From Mariniblastus sp. (GTDB lineage Bacteria > Planctomycetota > Planctomycetia > Pirellulales > Pirellulaceae): a stretch of 64,000 nucleotides of DNA. The DNA is taken from assembly GCA_028823415.1 (NCBI GenBank), contig JAPKBL010000015.1:1-64000 (forward strand). The letters are read 5' to 3'. The notes beneath the pieces are model-generated. The model saw only the letters and a list, made by a program, of their open reading frames with translations. It made no database searches and had not been told where the DNA came from. Shown piece by piece: positions 18,711-27,838 of the stretch (the first letter of the stretch is position 1; every line of letters begins with the position of its first letter). Position numbers and translations under genes: made by a program.

Positions 18711-20240
18711 CTATTTTTTGGACTGGGGTTTCATCTCAAAAGGGCCGTGCTCACTCGCGAGATTGACCGCGAGGTAATACAGCTTCGCCGCCGAAACCAA
18801 TTTCTTGAAATTGATATCGCCTACCTTGTCCGATGGACGGTGATAATCTGGGTGGAATCCCCCAAACAAAAATGAAACCGGAACGCCTTTTTGAAAAAAG
18901 TTGATCTGATCACTTCGGTTCCACACATCTTCTTCGTCCAATTCAAATCGAAAGCCAACGGACTCATTTGCCTTTAAGACGATGTCGTGAATGTCCGTCT
19001 CGCCCTTTTGGCTACCGACAAGATGAATACTCCCCTCGTTTTCTTCCGAGGTTTCATCTTTGGTTTCTTCATTCCTGCCAACCATGTCGATGTTGAACAT
19101 GCAGATCATGTCTTCCAGCGGTTTCGTTGGATTGTCACAATAGTGCCTAGACCCTACCAAACCGATTTCTTCCGCCGCAAACCAAATAAACAGCACGCTC
19201 CGTTTTGGGCGTGTTGGATTCATCGCAAACGCCTTGGCGATACTTAGAACCGCCGTCGAGCCGGAACCATTATCGTCTGCTCCGGGGTAAACCTGCCCAC
19301 CACGAATCCCCAAATGGTCAAGGTGTGAGCCAAGGACCACGTACTCATTCTTTAAATCGGGATCCGATCCTTCCAGCCACGCGACCACATTGGGCACCGC
19401 TGCCTGTTCCTCACGATATCTCATTCGGATCGTAATTTCTTGAGGAGTCCCGTCCTCAGCCGCTTCGGGCTGGTAAATAACGACGCCCGGTTCTTCGGCC
19501 GGATTGACCCAACGGGGCTTGCCACCAAGACCACGTATTAATGACTTCGCCGCTGCAACCTTAATGGTGCCTGAAATTCCGGTCACGCGATTGGGAACTC
19601 CCTCACGAACCAATTGCGAAATCGACTTGGGCTCACCCTTGATCACGCGAATTGCCCCCAAAGGACGCTGGCGAGCGATTTGCATTGCAGCCGATTTCGA
19701 GGCCGCATCATCGGCGAAATAAAACACAATTTTCTCGCGTAGTTGCGTTCCTTGAGGAAGCCCCGTATTGGGGCCTGAGAAATTAATAAACACGGCGGGG
19801 CCGGTCAGCTCCTGGGCATCGGAGTATCTCTCAAAACCCATATTTCCGACGGCATCGATTTTCAGTTCCTCCGGCCCGGAGATAAAACACTCTTCGAGCA
19901 TTGGCATCCGCCGCTTCATGGGCAGCATCTGAAAATAAGTTCCATTATTTCCGATCGGCTCAAGACCAAATTCAGCGAGTTTCCCCGCAACCCAGTGAGC
20001 CGCCTTCGCATATCCTGGTTGCCCCGTGCCTCTGCCTTCAAACTTAGGGCCAGCGAGAATCCCCAACCACTCTTGAGCTTCTTCGATATTAATCGAATCA
20101 TACCCGGCCTTTAAATCGGCAGGCGGCGGCGAAGGTGGAGAATACTGACCGAAACTCAAAGAGCAACTCAAACCTGCGGCCACGAAAACCCCAAGTGCAA
20201 ACAATCCAAGCCTGCCCACCAACGCAACATGCGAAACCAT
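18711..20240 (-). CDS. Secreted M28 family aminopeptidase with PA domain
   Basis: The frame is open from TTG 20282, but ATG 20240 follows AGGT at six bases and begins a clear signal peptide (MVSHVALVGRLGLFALGV..., cleavage near SFGQ), giving 509 residues. A PA-like insert lies in the first half. The zinc-peptidase core shows GSHLDHLG, PGADDNGSGS, FAAEEIGLVGSRHY and FNIDMVGRN, the expected order of the two-zinc ligands and the catalytic Glu of M28. It probably trims peptides in the periplasm or outside the cell. It is convergent with the serine hydrolase. Confidence 0.92.
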   Translation of the reverse strand: MVSHVALVGRLGLFALGVFVAAGLSCSLSFGQYSPPSPPPADLKAGYDSINIEEAQEWLGILAGPKFEGRGTGQPGYAKAAHWVAGKLAEFGLEPIGNNGTYFQMLPMKRRMPMLEECFISGPEELKIDAVGNMGFERYSDAQELTGPAVFINFSGPNTGLPQGTQLREKIVFYFADDAASKSAAMQIARQRPLGAIRVIKGEPKSISQLVREGVPNRVTGISGTIKVAAAKSLIRGLGGKPRWVNPAEEPGVVIYQPEAAEDGTPQEITIRMRYREEQAAVPNVVAWLEGSDPDLKNEYVVLGSHLDHLGIRGGQVYPGADDNGSGSTAVLSIAKAFAMNPTRPKRSVLFIWFAAEEIGLVGSRHYCDNPTKPLEDMICMFNIDMVGRNEETKDETSEENEGSIHLVGSQKGETDIHDIVLKANESVGFRFELDEEDVWNRSDQINFFQKGVPVSFLFGGFHPDYHRPSDKVGDINFKKLVSAAKLYYLAVNLASEHGPFEMKPQSKK

Positions 20241-20506
20241 ATCAGTACCTTTTGTATTTATATAAACCGCAACCAACGACAAACCAAACGCCCCACAGTA
20301 ATCCGTGGAAGCCTGTGCCTTAAGGTTAGTGGGTTAATACGAACTTTTCCAGCACCGACCATGAGGATGCCCCGATTTGGCAACTTTGGCCAAATTCCTC
20401 AATTTGACTGTTAGTATCTTAACCGGTTCAATATAAACAGAAGCAATGGTTCCCCTACCACTCCGGCGGCATTGCCAATTCATCCAGTATCTTACAATCC
20501 GGTTTC

Positions 20507-21388
20507 TTGATTGCCCCGAGATGTCTTGCGTCAATCAACCAGCGGGGCGATCCGTTGATCAACAAACTACTTAAGCGGGGCGGTCCCATCGACGCTGTAA
20601 AATTCAATCAAACGGCCTGGAACAAAATGGCTGCCGCGGGAGACAAATACTATCGCGGAATGACCTCCGAACAAATCGAATTGGCACGTAATTCAGAGTT
20701 TAAGATCCGAGTGACACCCACACGTTCGGTTCCAGAACAGTGGCTCTCATCGATTAAAGGACAATCTGTCCTCTGTCTTGCAGGCGGAGGCGGACAGCAA
20801 GGGCCCATCCTTGCTGCCGCGGGCGCCAAGGTAACCGTTTTTGACTTGAGTGAAATCCAATTGCAACGCGACCTCGAGATCGCCGAACGCGAAAACCTCA
20901 CCTTGACTACCGCTCAAGGCGATATGCGCGACCTCAGCTGTTTTGAAAATGAACAATTTGATTTGATCATCAGCCCCTGTGCCACATGTTTTTGCCCGAG
21001 CGTTGAAAAGATATGGACCGAATCGTTTCGCGTGCTTAAACCCGGCGGATCTCTGATCGTCGGATTTATCAATCCGGTTTACTACATTTTCGATGCAGCA
21101 AAGTTAGACCGAGGAAAATTCGAAGTCCGTCACAAAATACCGTATTGTGATTTTGACTTACCCGAGGAGACTAGAAAAAAATTACTTGGCCCTGACCGAC
21201 CCGTTGAATTCGGCCACAGCCTTGAGCACCTGATCGGACTACAACTCAAGGCTGGATTTGAAATGACCGGCTTCTTTGAAGACGGCTGGGGAGACAACGA
21301 CAAACTCAGTTCGATGATCAACGTCTTCATTGCGACTCAAGCAACCAAACCTAAATCTCAAAATTCAGCACTGGATCTCCAACGCTAA
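20507..21388 (+). CDS. Class I SAM-dependent methyltransferase
   Basis: The protein has up to 293 residues. The SAM-binding motif I is SVLCLAGGGGQQGP, followed by the acidic strand VTVFDLSEIQL, QGDMRDL and FDLIISP (motif IV position), then FRVLKPGGSLIVGFINP. The TTG at 20507 opens the frame without a convincing ribosome binding site; a later start such as TTG 20555 is possible, so the first 15-50 residues are uncertain. It overlaps the 3' end of mtnA by four bases, tail to tail. The substrate is unknown; the C-terminal GWGDNDKLSSMINVFIATQ is shared by small-molecule methyltransferases. Confidence 0.85.
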   Translation: MIAPRCLASINQRGDPLINKLLKRGGPIDAVKFNQTAWNKMAAAGDKYYRGMTSEQIELARNSEFKIRVTPTRSVPEQWLSSIKGQSVLCLAGGGGQQGPILAAAGAKVTVFDLSEIQLQRDLEIAERENLTLTTAQGDMRDLSCFENEQFDLIISPCATCFCPSVEKIWTESFRVLKPGGSLIVGFINPVYYIFDAAKLDRGKFEVRHKIPYCDFDLPEETRKKLLGPDRPVEFGHSLEHLIGLQLKAGFEMTGFFEDGWGDNDKLSSMINVFIATQATKPKSQNSALDLQR

Positions 21389-22452
21389 ACGACTCCCAAA
21401 ACTCTCTCAATGGTTTCACGGTTGACCGGATTAATCACACCCTTCTCTGTAATAATGGCTTGAATGTAATCTGCAGGTGTTACATCAAAAGCCGGATTGT
21501 AGACCTCTACGCCATCGGGTGCCGTTTGGCGACCAAACCCATGTGTAATTTCTTTCGAACAACGTTCCTCGATTGGAATTTGATCGCCCGATTCAATTGC
21601 GAGATCAAAGGTGCTACTGGGGGCAGCGATATAGAAAGGGATCCCGTGAACCCTCGCTAAAACCGCCAAAGAATAGGTACCAATTTTGTTTGCAGAATCT
21701 CCATTGGCAGCAATTCGGTCGGCTCCAGTAACCACCGCTTGAACCCGTCCCTCACGCATGACTTGTGCTGCCATCGAATCACAAATGAGCGTTGCCCTAA
21801 TCCCCCGCTGCATCAATTCCCAGGCGGTCAATCTCGCCCCTTGAAGCAACGGCCGAGTTTCATCGACATAGACATGCAGCGAATGCCCACGATCTTGTGC
21901 CGTAAAAAACACCGAGAGCGCGGTACCGTATTCGGCGGTCGCCAACCCGCCAGCATTACAATGAGTCAAAACTCCCTCGACCTCGCTCAGCAAGTCTGCC
22001 CCGTGCCCGCCAATCGCGTGGCACATCCGACGGTCCTCTTCATGAATGGATTTTGCTTCAGCCAACAAAGCCTCACGAAGATGCTCAGCTCCTTCGAAAT
22101 TGGCGCGCTTCGTCTCGGCCAAACGGCGCATTCTTTCGAGTGCCCAAAACAGATTGACAGCGGTTGGACGACTGGTCGCGAGATATTCAACAATCTCGTT
22201 CAATCGTGCAAAGAAGGCGTCTTCATCCTCCTGCGCCGATTGAAGCCCGAGGACGACTCCGTAGGCGGCCGCGATTCCGATTGCCGGTGCGCCACGAACG
22301 CGAAGCATTTTGATTGCCTCCCAGACCGTTTCCACATCCTCACACTCGATCCGCAATATCTCGGTTGGGAGCATCGTCTGATCGATCAGGTCAAGGCAAC
22401 CTTCGATGCCTCCCTGCCAGATCATCGTTTCCACTTTGGTCGTCTCAGTCAT
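21385..22452 (-). CDS. mtnA: S-methyl-5-thioribose-1-phosphate isomerase
   Basis: This methionine-salvage enzyme interconverts 5-methylthioribose-1-phosphate and 5-methylthioribulose-1-phosphate. The 355-residue length is standard. Signatures are MLRVRGAPAIGIAAAYG, the catalytic Cys in LTHCNAGGLAT and the catalytic Asp in VTGADRIAANGDSANKIGT, plus PSSTFD and NPAFDVTP. The protein is closely related to eIF2B-alpha subunits, but the Cys/Asp pair supports the isomerase. It is third in a likely unit der-purE-mtnA, 73 bases after purE. Other salvage genes are not nearby. Confidence 0.95.
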   Translation of the reverse strand: MTETTKVETMIWQGGIEGCLDLIDQTMLPTEILRIECEDVETVWEAIKMLRVRGAPAIGIAAAYGVVLGLQSAQEDEDAFFARLNEIVEYLATSRPTAVNLFWALERMRRLAETKRANFEGAEHLREALLAEAKSIHEEDRRMCHAIGGHGADLLSEVEGVLTHCNAGGLATAEYGTALSVFFTAQDRGHSLHVYVDETRPLLQGARLTAWELMQRGIRATLICDSMAAQVMREGRVQAVVTGADRIAANGDSANKIGTYSLAVLARVHGIPFYIAAPSSTFDLAIESGDQIPIEERCSKEITHGFGRQTAPDGVEVYNPAFDVTPADYIQAIITEKGVINPVNRETIERVLGVV

Positions 22453-22525
22453 TTTTCAATTCGTCCTATTGCGAATGCGAGCCGCATTGCCAGCAAATTT
22501 CTAAGGCAAACCGTCAACGACAGGT

Positions 22526-23041
22526 TTACCCGTTGGTCTCGCCTAATGAGGCCTTGAAGTTGGCGTTCTTTGTTTCAATTTTCCCGACGAGTTCCTGCTT
22601 GAACTTGTGGAAAGCAGCTCGCAATTCAGCGTCGCCCGTCGAGAGAATTTGAACTGCAAACAAGCCGGCATTTCGGGGACCGCCCATCCCAACCGCCATC
22701 GATGCCACAGGAACATCTCCCGGCATTTGAACTGTAGCCAACAGTGAATCCATTCCCCCAAGATCTGCGGTGGGAACAGGAATTCCGATCACGGGCAACA
22801 CCGTGTGTGCCGCAACGACCCCGGCGAGATGAGCCGCACCACCTGCCGCTGCGATAATGACACCAATGCCACGCTCTTCGGCGCTCGTTGCATATTCAGC
22901 AACCGCGTGCGGTGTGCGATGTGCACTCATCACATTGACTTCAAATTCGACACCAAATTCATCGAGGGCAACGGCGACCTTCTTAATTTTCGGCCAATCG
23001 CTATCGCTACCCATCAAAATACCAACTCTTGGAGTTCCCAT
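22526..23041 (-). CDS. purE: N5-carboxyaminoimidazole ribonucleotide mutase
   Basis: This purine biosynthesis enzyme moves the carboxyl group to form 4-carboxy-AIR. The 171-residue length fits class I PurE. The N-terminal VGILMGSDSDWPKIKK and VMSAHRTP are the substrate-binding loops, and AAAGGAAHLAGVVAAHTVLPVIGIP follows. The last part, GGMDSLLATVQMPGDVPVA, is the conserved active-site segment. GGGAGATG upstream of ATG 23041 fixes the start. purK is not adjacent, although class I PurE normally works with it. Confidence 0.96.
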   Translation of the reverse strand: MGTPRVGILMGSDSDWPKIKKVAVALDEFGVEFEVNVMSAHRTPHAVAEYATSAEERGIGVIIAAAGGAAHLAGVVAAHTVLPVIGIPVPTADLGGMDSLLATVQMPGDVPVASMAVGMGGPRNAGLFAVQILSTGDAELRAAFHKFKQELVGKIETKNANFKASLGETNG

Positions 23042-23159
23042 ATCATCTCCCGCCTGTAATGGTTGAATGAAAGCCGCTTTTAAAAAGAACAGTCTATCGA
23101 GTTCCGGCGATATGTTAAGTCCGGCCAGAGGTCAAAACATCATCGAATTGGAATCGGCT

Positions 23160-24521
23160 CTACCGGACCGATTCTCCAATTGACACATTCGGATCGGCTG
23201 AAGATCTTTTTTCTAAGACCATACGAATCGGAACTTCCCCAAATTCGAGCGAATCGCGAAGGACCCCTAATAGATAACGTACATACGTTTTCGAAAATGA
23301 ATCGGGATTGTTGCATTTCAACATAATCGTCGGGGGTTCGATCCCGATTTGTGCCGCGTAGTAAATTTTGGGCTGTTTCTTGTTGGAACCCATCGGAGGC
23401 GGGTGCTTAACAAGCGCCTCTTTAATAATTCGGTTTAGTTTTGGCGTGCCAACCCTCGTTCGGGACTGTTTGAATAACATCTGAGCGTGATTCAATAATC
23501 GTTTACAGTTCTGGCCTGTCTTTCCAGTCACAAATGCGATCGGAGCATTCCAGAGAGTCGAAAAATTGTCATGGATGTAGTCGGCCCAGCGCTCCGTCGC
23601 CATATGGTCAGCCATCAAATCCCATTTATTGACAACAAATACCACCGGCTTGTACGCTGCCTCGATGTAACTACATAACTGGCGATCTACTTTGCTGATC
23701 CGTTGACTGCAGTCAAACATCATCAGAATGACGTCTGCATGACGAATCGTCCGGTGTGCGCGATGGGTGCCGTACCAATCGATGTCGGTTCGAACACTTT
23801 TCCCGCGTCTTAGACCGGGTGTATCGATCGCAACCATCGTTTTGCCGTCCAACTCAAAGCGAACGTCCACACTATCTCGTGTCGTTCCGGCAACTTCACT
23901 GACAATCATTCGTTCGGATTGCACGAGGCTATTGACGAACGTACTCTTGCCAACATTGCGACGTCCGACCAGCGCGAACTTCATTTCAGGGCGTCGTGTT
24001 TCTCGCTGATCGACCTCTTCCTGAGTCGGCAGCCGCTTCATGATTGCAGCGATCAATTCTCCCTTGTGCCGATTATTTTTGGCGCTACAGCAGACCGGAA
24101 CTCCAAAACCGAGAGAGAAAAAGTCATTCGCCTCCAACTCCCAATTATCGCCATCGCACTTATTGGCAACAATCAGTACGGGCTTGTCTAAGCCGCGCAA
24201 ACGACTGGTCACTTTTTCATCGAGCGCGACCCTTCCGTCTCGGACATCAACGACAAACATCAAAAGATCAGCGCCCTGAATTCCAATCTCGATTTGAGCC
24301 TCGATCTCTTTATCAAGATCGTCAATATCATTAACCCCAATTCCCCCGGTATCCATGATTTCAAAATATCGTCCTTCCTCCTGGAGCAAGAACGTCATGC
24401 GATCGCGGGTCACGCCTGCCACGTCGTCGACAATGGCTAAACGGCGGCCTACCAGCCAGTTGAAGATGCTGGACTTGCCGACGTTTGGGCGGCCAATAAT
24501 TGAAACTTGAGGAAGTGCCAT
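23160..24521 (-). CDS. der: Ribosome-assembly GTPase Der (EngA)
   Basis: This double-GTPase protein is needed for 50S subunit assembly. The first G domain has GRPNVGKS (G1), DTGG (G3) and NKCD (G4). The second has GRRNVGKS, DTPG and NKWD. The C-terminal KH-like domain is present, including KIYYAAQIGIEPPT. The frame extends to GTG 24560, but ATG 24521 gives the canonical N-terminus MALPQVSIIGRPNVGKS (453 residues). Two copies of TGAGCAACCC sit directly before this ATG, and no ribosome binding site is visible. It heads the likely unit with purE and mtnA. Confidence 0.95.
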   Translation of the reverse strand: MALPQVSIIGRPNVGKSSIFNWLVGRRLAIVDDVAGVTRDRMTFLLQEEGRYFEIMDTGGIGVNDIDDLDKEIEAQIEIGIQGADLLMFVVDVRDGRVALDEKVTSRLRGLDKPVLIVANKCDGDNWELEANDFFSLGFGVPVCCSAKNNRHKGELIAAIMKRLPTQEEVDQRETRRPEMKFALVGRRNVGKSTFVNSLVQSERMIVSEVAGTTRDSVDVRFELDGKTMVAIDTPGLRRGKSVRTDIDWYGTHRAHRTIRHADVILMMFDCSQRISKVDRQLCSYIEAAYKPVVFVVNKWDLMADHMATERWADYIHDNFSTLWNAPIAFVTGKTGQNCKRLLNHAQMLFKQSRTRVGTPKLNRIIKEALVKHPPPMGSNKKQPKIYYAAQIGIEPPTIMLKCNNPDSFSKTYVRYLLGVLRDSLEFGEVPIRMVLEKRSSADPNVSIGESVR

Positions 24522-24541
24522 GGGTTGCTCAGGGTTGCTCA
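24522..24541. repeat. 10-bp tandem duplication at the der start
   Basis: GGGTTGCTCA occurs twice in tandem (24522-24531 and 24532-24541). It abuts the ATG of der on the minus strand, occupying the place where a ribosome binding site would be. Confidence 0.8.
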
Positions 24542-24721
24542 GGCTAAACTGCCTGTACACGGAAAAATAATGAACAGTGGAGATTCGTTCGGGTTTGCCT
24601 TAAGGAAGAAGACTCAAGAATCGCAAACTTCGAGTTGCGACCACAAACAGTGGAATCGCGTTTTAATCGACAAATCACAAAAATAAGCCTCAATCTCCGG
24701 AGGCCACTTTTCATCTGAGCG

Positions 24722-25759
24722 GTGATTCTTTCAAATAATGGCTGTTTGTCAATTGTTAAAGCAGAATCAGACGGTCAATCAATGCCAGAAGTTGGAAATC
24801 TTTCTAATAAACAGGGTGAAACCGCCGGTTCACCCCTCAATGAGACCCAATTGGCAAAACTACTGGGGCAACACCTCGCAAGCCTCCAGGCCGCAGGCTT
24901 GACGCATTTACCCAAATGTAGCGGTGAGCAGGCTTTTAATCTGGACCAACTTCACTCCGCTAAGCCTTCCGACACCGACCCCCCGCCTTTGCCGAATTAT
25001 TCAGCTACAGGCGATAATCCTGAAAAACCCGAATCGGCAAACACAGACCCTCCAACGGTATCCGCAGCGCTGCCGACGAGCCAAATCAAGGAATCACCCC
25101 GACCAGCCTACAACAGCCCGCCGAGCTCTAATTCTCCGACCCAGACAGCTGCGCCTGACTTTCTTGCATCTGAGGGATTGCCAACGGACCAACGTCAGGC
25201 CGCGCTGAATGTTCTTCGAGATGAGATCTCGCAATGCACGAAGTGCGTTGATTTGGCAAAATTGCGAACTCAAACTGTCTTTGGCGTCGGTTCGCCAACC
25301 GCTCGACTCGTCTTCGTCGGTGAGGCTCCTGGGGCTGACGAAGATCGAATCGGGGAACCGTTCGTCGGTGAGGCCGGTAGGCTACTCGATAAAATCCTCA
25401 CAGCCTGCAAATTGCAACGAGAAAATATTTTCATTTTGAACACAATCAAATGCCGCCCACCGGGAAATCGAAATCCATCTCAGGACGAACTTTCTAATTG
25501 TTGGGGTTATGCCGAGCGCCAACTCGAGATCATTCAGCCCGAATTCATCTGTTGTCTTGGATCGGTGGCTGCACGAACACTCCTAAAAACCACGCAATCC
25601 TTGGGAAAGCTGAGAAAACAGTTCCATTCCTATCGGGGAAGTCGTGTCTTGGTGACCTATCATCCGGCTTATTTGCTTAGAACGCCTTCTGCCAAACGAC
25701 ACGTTTGGGAGGATATGAAGATGCTTATGAAAGAAATGGGCGTCGAGTTGCCGAATTAG
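24722..25759 (+). CDS. Type-4 uracil-DNA glycosylase with long N-terminal extension
   Basis: This iron-sulfur uracil-DNA glycosylase removes deaminated cytosine from DNA. The catalytic domain occupies about residues 160-345. It has the paired cysteines CTKC, the motif I segment [24 protein letters not shown], the third cysteine in [12 protein letters not shown] and the fourth in [10 protein letters not shown] (together the 4Fe-4S ligands), and [10 protein letters not shown] (motif III). The first 150 or so residues are Pro/Ser/Thr/Asn-rich and probably disordered. GTG 24722 and ATG 24782 are both possible starts. It is divergent from der. Confidence 0.92.
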   Translation: MILSNNGCLSIVKAESDGQSMPEVGNLSNKQGETAGSPLNETQLAKLLGQHLASLQAAGLTHLPKCSGEQAFNLDQLHSAKPSDTDPPPLPNYSATGDNPEKPESANTDPPTVSAALPTSQIKESPRPAYNSPPSSNSPTQTAAPDFLASEGLPTDQRQAALNVLRDEISQCTKCVDLAKLRTQTVFGVGSPTARLVFVGEAPGADEDRIGEPFVGEAGRLLDKILTACKLQRENIFILNTIKCRPPGNRNPSQDELSNCWGYAERQLEIIQPEFICCLGSVAARTLLKTTQSLGKLRKQFHSYRGSRVLVTYHPAYLLRTPSAKRHVWEDMKMLMKEMGVELPN

Positions 25760-26073
25760 CCAGAAGAGAAGATAGCGTCGGTGCGAGCGAATTTGAGTTT
25801 GGTAAGCCCGTTTGGTAAGTCCAAAAGCGAATTCCGACTTTCGAATGCCCTGCGAAACGTGTCCTACATGCCAGCAACCATTCGGAAAAACCGTTATTTC
25901 CCGCGTCTTAACTGGATTTGAGCACGAAGGCTTGCCAAAAGGTTCGATTTTCTTGCTAAATTCGCATTACGCAACTAATATTAGACTGAACAAAAATTAG
26001 GCTTTAGGCAATCTAGCAAAGTTAATTCGGCTAGATTCCACAGATAAAATCAGGCAACTGATTGGAGAACCAA
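25760..26073. other. Intergenic region, no confident gene
   Basis: About 310 bases separate the glycosylase from the next gene. A short frame with a CxxCxxC motif (25812-26000) is visible but lacks a ribosome binding site and is not called. The AT-rich stretch around 25970-26050 may hold the promoter of the downstream gene. Confidence 0.5.
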
Positions 26074-27519
26074 ATGCTTGGTCGCTACGTGAGAAGTTTC
26101 GCAATTCTATTCGCCGCATTCAGTATGGTGCTGGCCTTCCAATCATCTGTGATGGCCCAGGGTGCCAACGGAGGCGGTAACGGAGGCGGCAACGGAGGCG
26201 GCAACGCTGGTGGTGGCGGTACTGGAACTGGAGGTATCGAAATCGATGCCAACGGCGTCCTGTTGAACCGAATGACCAAAGGCGATGCAACCTTGCTCAG
26301 CCGTGCCCGTTACGAAGCGGCCAAGGCGTCAATCAATAAGGACCTTCAAAAGTCTTCGAAGTTGAGGAAGATCTCGCTGACTCGGCTTGAGAAGGAAGTT
26401 GAGAAACTTGTCAACTCAGGACAAACAGTTCCTCCAGATATGAAGTACCTCGCGGGCATGACGAAAGTCAGCCACGTGTTCTTCTATCCAGAGTCAAAAG
26501 ATATTGTGATCGCAGGTCCAGCAGAAGGTTACTTCATTAATGCCGATAACCGCGTTGTCGGAATGAAGTCAGGATTAGCAACACTTCAACTTCAGGATCT
26601 AATTGTCGCACTTCGTTGCTTTGACGCAAACGGAAGCCAAACGCCAATCATTTCATGCTCAATCGATCCGACCCAAGAAGGTCTTGCCAAATTCCGCGAC
26701 ACCTACACTCGGATCGCGAAAAGTGGAAACTTCCGTCGCGGCATGGAAAATCAAGTCGTTAATGCTTACAAGCAATCGCTTGGGATGCAGCAAATCACAG
26801 TCAACGGCGTTTCAACGAAAACAAATTTCGCCCGCGTTATGGTGGAAGCGGATTATCAAATGAAGCTCATGGGCATCGGCCTGAAAGCTCCACCTGCCGG
26901 TGTAAAAATCACAAGCTTCATCGAAAAAGCTAAGCCATCAACAGTCGCCAAGAGTTCACTGCAGCGTTGGTTCTTCCAGCCTGAGTACGACTGCGTTGCA
27001 GTCAATGCTGATCGAACAGCAATGGAATTGGTTGGCAACCGCGTTAAGCTTGTCGGCGAAGACGAGAGCGTTGCCGCCGGCGGCGAGCGTAAGCGAACCG
27101 GAGGCGTGAACCGTGCCAGCTTGGCATTCTGCAATTCATTCACTCGCAACTACTCACAAATGGAAAAAAGAGACGCTCTCTGGGGCGAGTTAAGAAACGT
27201 GATCGACCTCTCAGTCGTCGCCGCTTTCATTCAGAAAATGGATCTTTACAGCCAGGCCAATTGGAACTTGGGAGTCTTTGGCGATGAGTCAAAATTTGCA
27301 GTGGAGACACTAAGTTCACCAACGATGGTTGCACCCGTTGCCAATGCCGTGTGGAAAGGGAATTACTTCATGTCCCCCATCGCAGGTGGAATCAACATCC
27401 AACCCCGCATTGCCCTTAATTCAGACCGAATTAAGGCCGACGAAGATGGCTCGATTGAAAAAGCAAAGAGCCAAATTGATCTTTCAAATCTGGCAGATGG
27501 CCAGTGGTGGTGGGACTAA
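26074..27519 (+). CDS. Secreted protein resembling the planctomycete DUF1598 family
   Basis: ATG 26074 follows GGAG at six bases; a TTG at 26062 overlaps that site and is unlikely. The 481-residue product has a signal peptide (FAILFAAFSMVLAF, cleavage near VMAQ). A low-complexity Gly/Asn linker of repeated N-G-G-G units follows, encoded by a 12-bp tandem repeat at 26167-26214. The main domain starts at GIEIDANGVLLNRMTKGD. The conserved-looking core includes DMKYLAGMTKVSHVFFYPESKDIVIAGPAEG when read in pieces, and a C-terminal RIALNSDRIKADEDG. I assign it to DUF1598 from memory of that family; no biochemical role is known. Confidence 0.75.
   Translation: MLGRYVRSFAILFAAFSMVLAFQSSVMAQGANGGGNGGGNGGGNAGGGGTGTGGIEIDANGVLLNRMTKGDATLLSRARYEAAKASINKDLQKSSKLRKISLTRLEKEVEKLVNSGQTVPPDMKYLAGMTKVSHVFFYPESKDIVIAGPAEGYFINADNRVVGMKSGLATLQLQDLIVALRCFDANGSQTPIISCSIDPTQEGLAKFRDTYTRIAKSGNFRRGMENQVVNAYKQSLGMQQITVNGVSTKTNFARVMVEADYQMKLMGIGLKAPPAGVKITSFIEKAKPSTVAKSSLQRWFFQPEYDCVAVNADRTAMELVGNRVKLVGEDESVAAGGERKRTGGVNRASLAFCNSFTRNYSQMEKRDALWGELRNVIDLSVVAAFIQKMDLYSQANWNLGVFGDESKFAVETLSSPTMVAPVANAVWKGNYFMSPIAGGINIQPRIALNSDRIKADEDGSIEKAKSQIDLSNLADGQWWWD
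26167..26214 (+). repeat. 12-bp coding tandem repeat (N-G-G-G linker)
   Basis: Four units of AACGGAGGCGG(T/C), the last one diverged to AACGCTGGTGGT, encode repeated Asn-Gly-Gly-Gly just after the signal peptide. It is a typical flexible linker and prone to copy-number change. Confidence 0.8.
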
Positions 27520-27561
27520 CTTTTAAGCGTTAGTTAGAGACGCCAAACGTAACAAAGCACG

Positions 27562-27588
27562 AAGGCGGCCTGCGGGTCGCCTTTTTTT
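27562..27588 (+). terminator. Intrinsic terminator after the DUF1598-like gene
   Basis: AAGGCGGCC (27562-27570) and GGTCGCCTT (27575-27583) form a 9-bp stem with one G-T pair and a TGCG loop, followed by a T run to 27588. It lies 43 bases after the stop codon. Confidence 0.88.
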
Positions 27589-27838
27589 ACGTTAAAAATA
27601 ACGTCAAAGCCCCAGATAACTGCCGCAAATCCCCCTCGATCCCAAATGGCTTGCGGCACCGAATCAAACCGTTAATCTTGCATTAATGGTGCAAATTTCT
27701 GCTTGGAAATATTTCATTTGCATTTTTTTTAAGTTTCCACCAAATAAGATGGACTTGCAACGAATAAAAATCGTTATCTAATCATAAGAGTAACTTCGAA
27801 CTCCCATTTTTCCCTCGGTTTTGAACCCACACTCGGCA

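Noticed and set aside
25812-26000. Short frame with a CxxCxxC motif, possible small zinc protein
   Set aside because: No ribosome binding site, no further metal ligands in a sensible spacing and an abrupt low-complexity end. The motif may be chance in a 62-codon frame.
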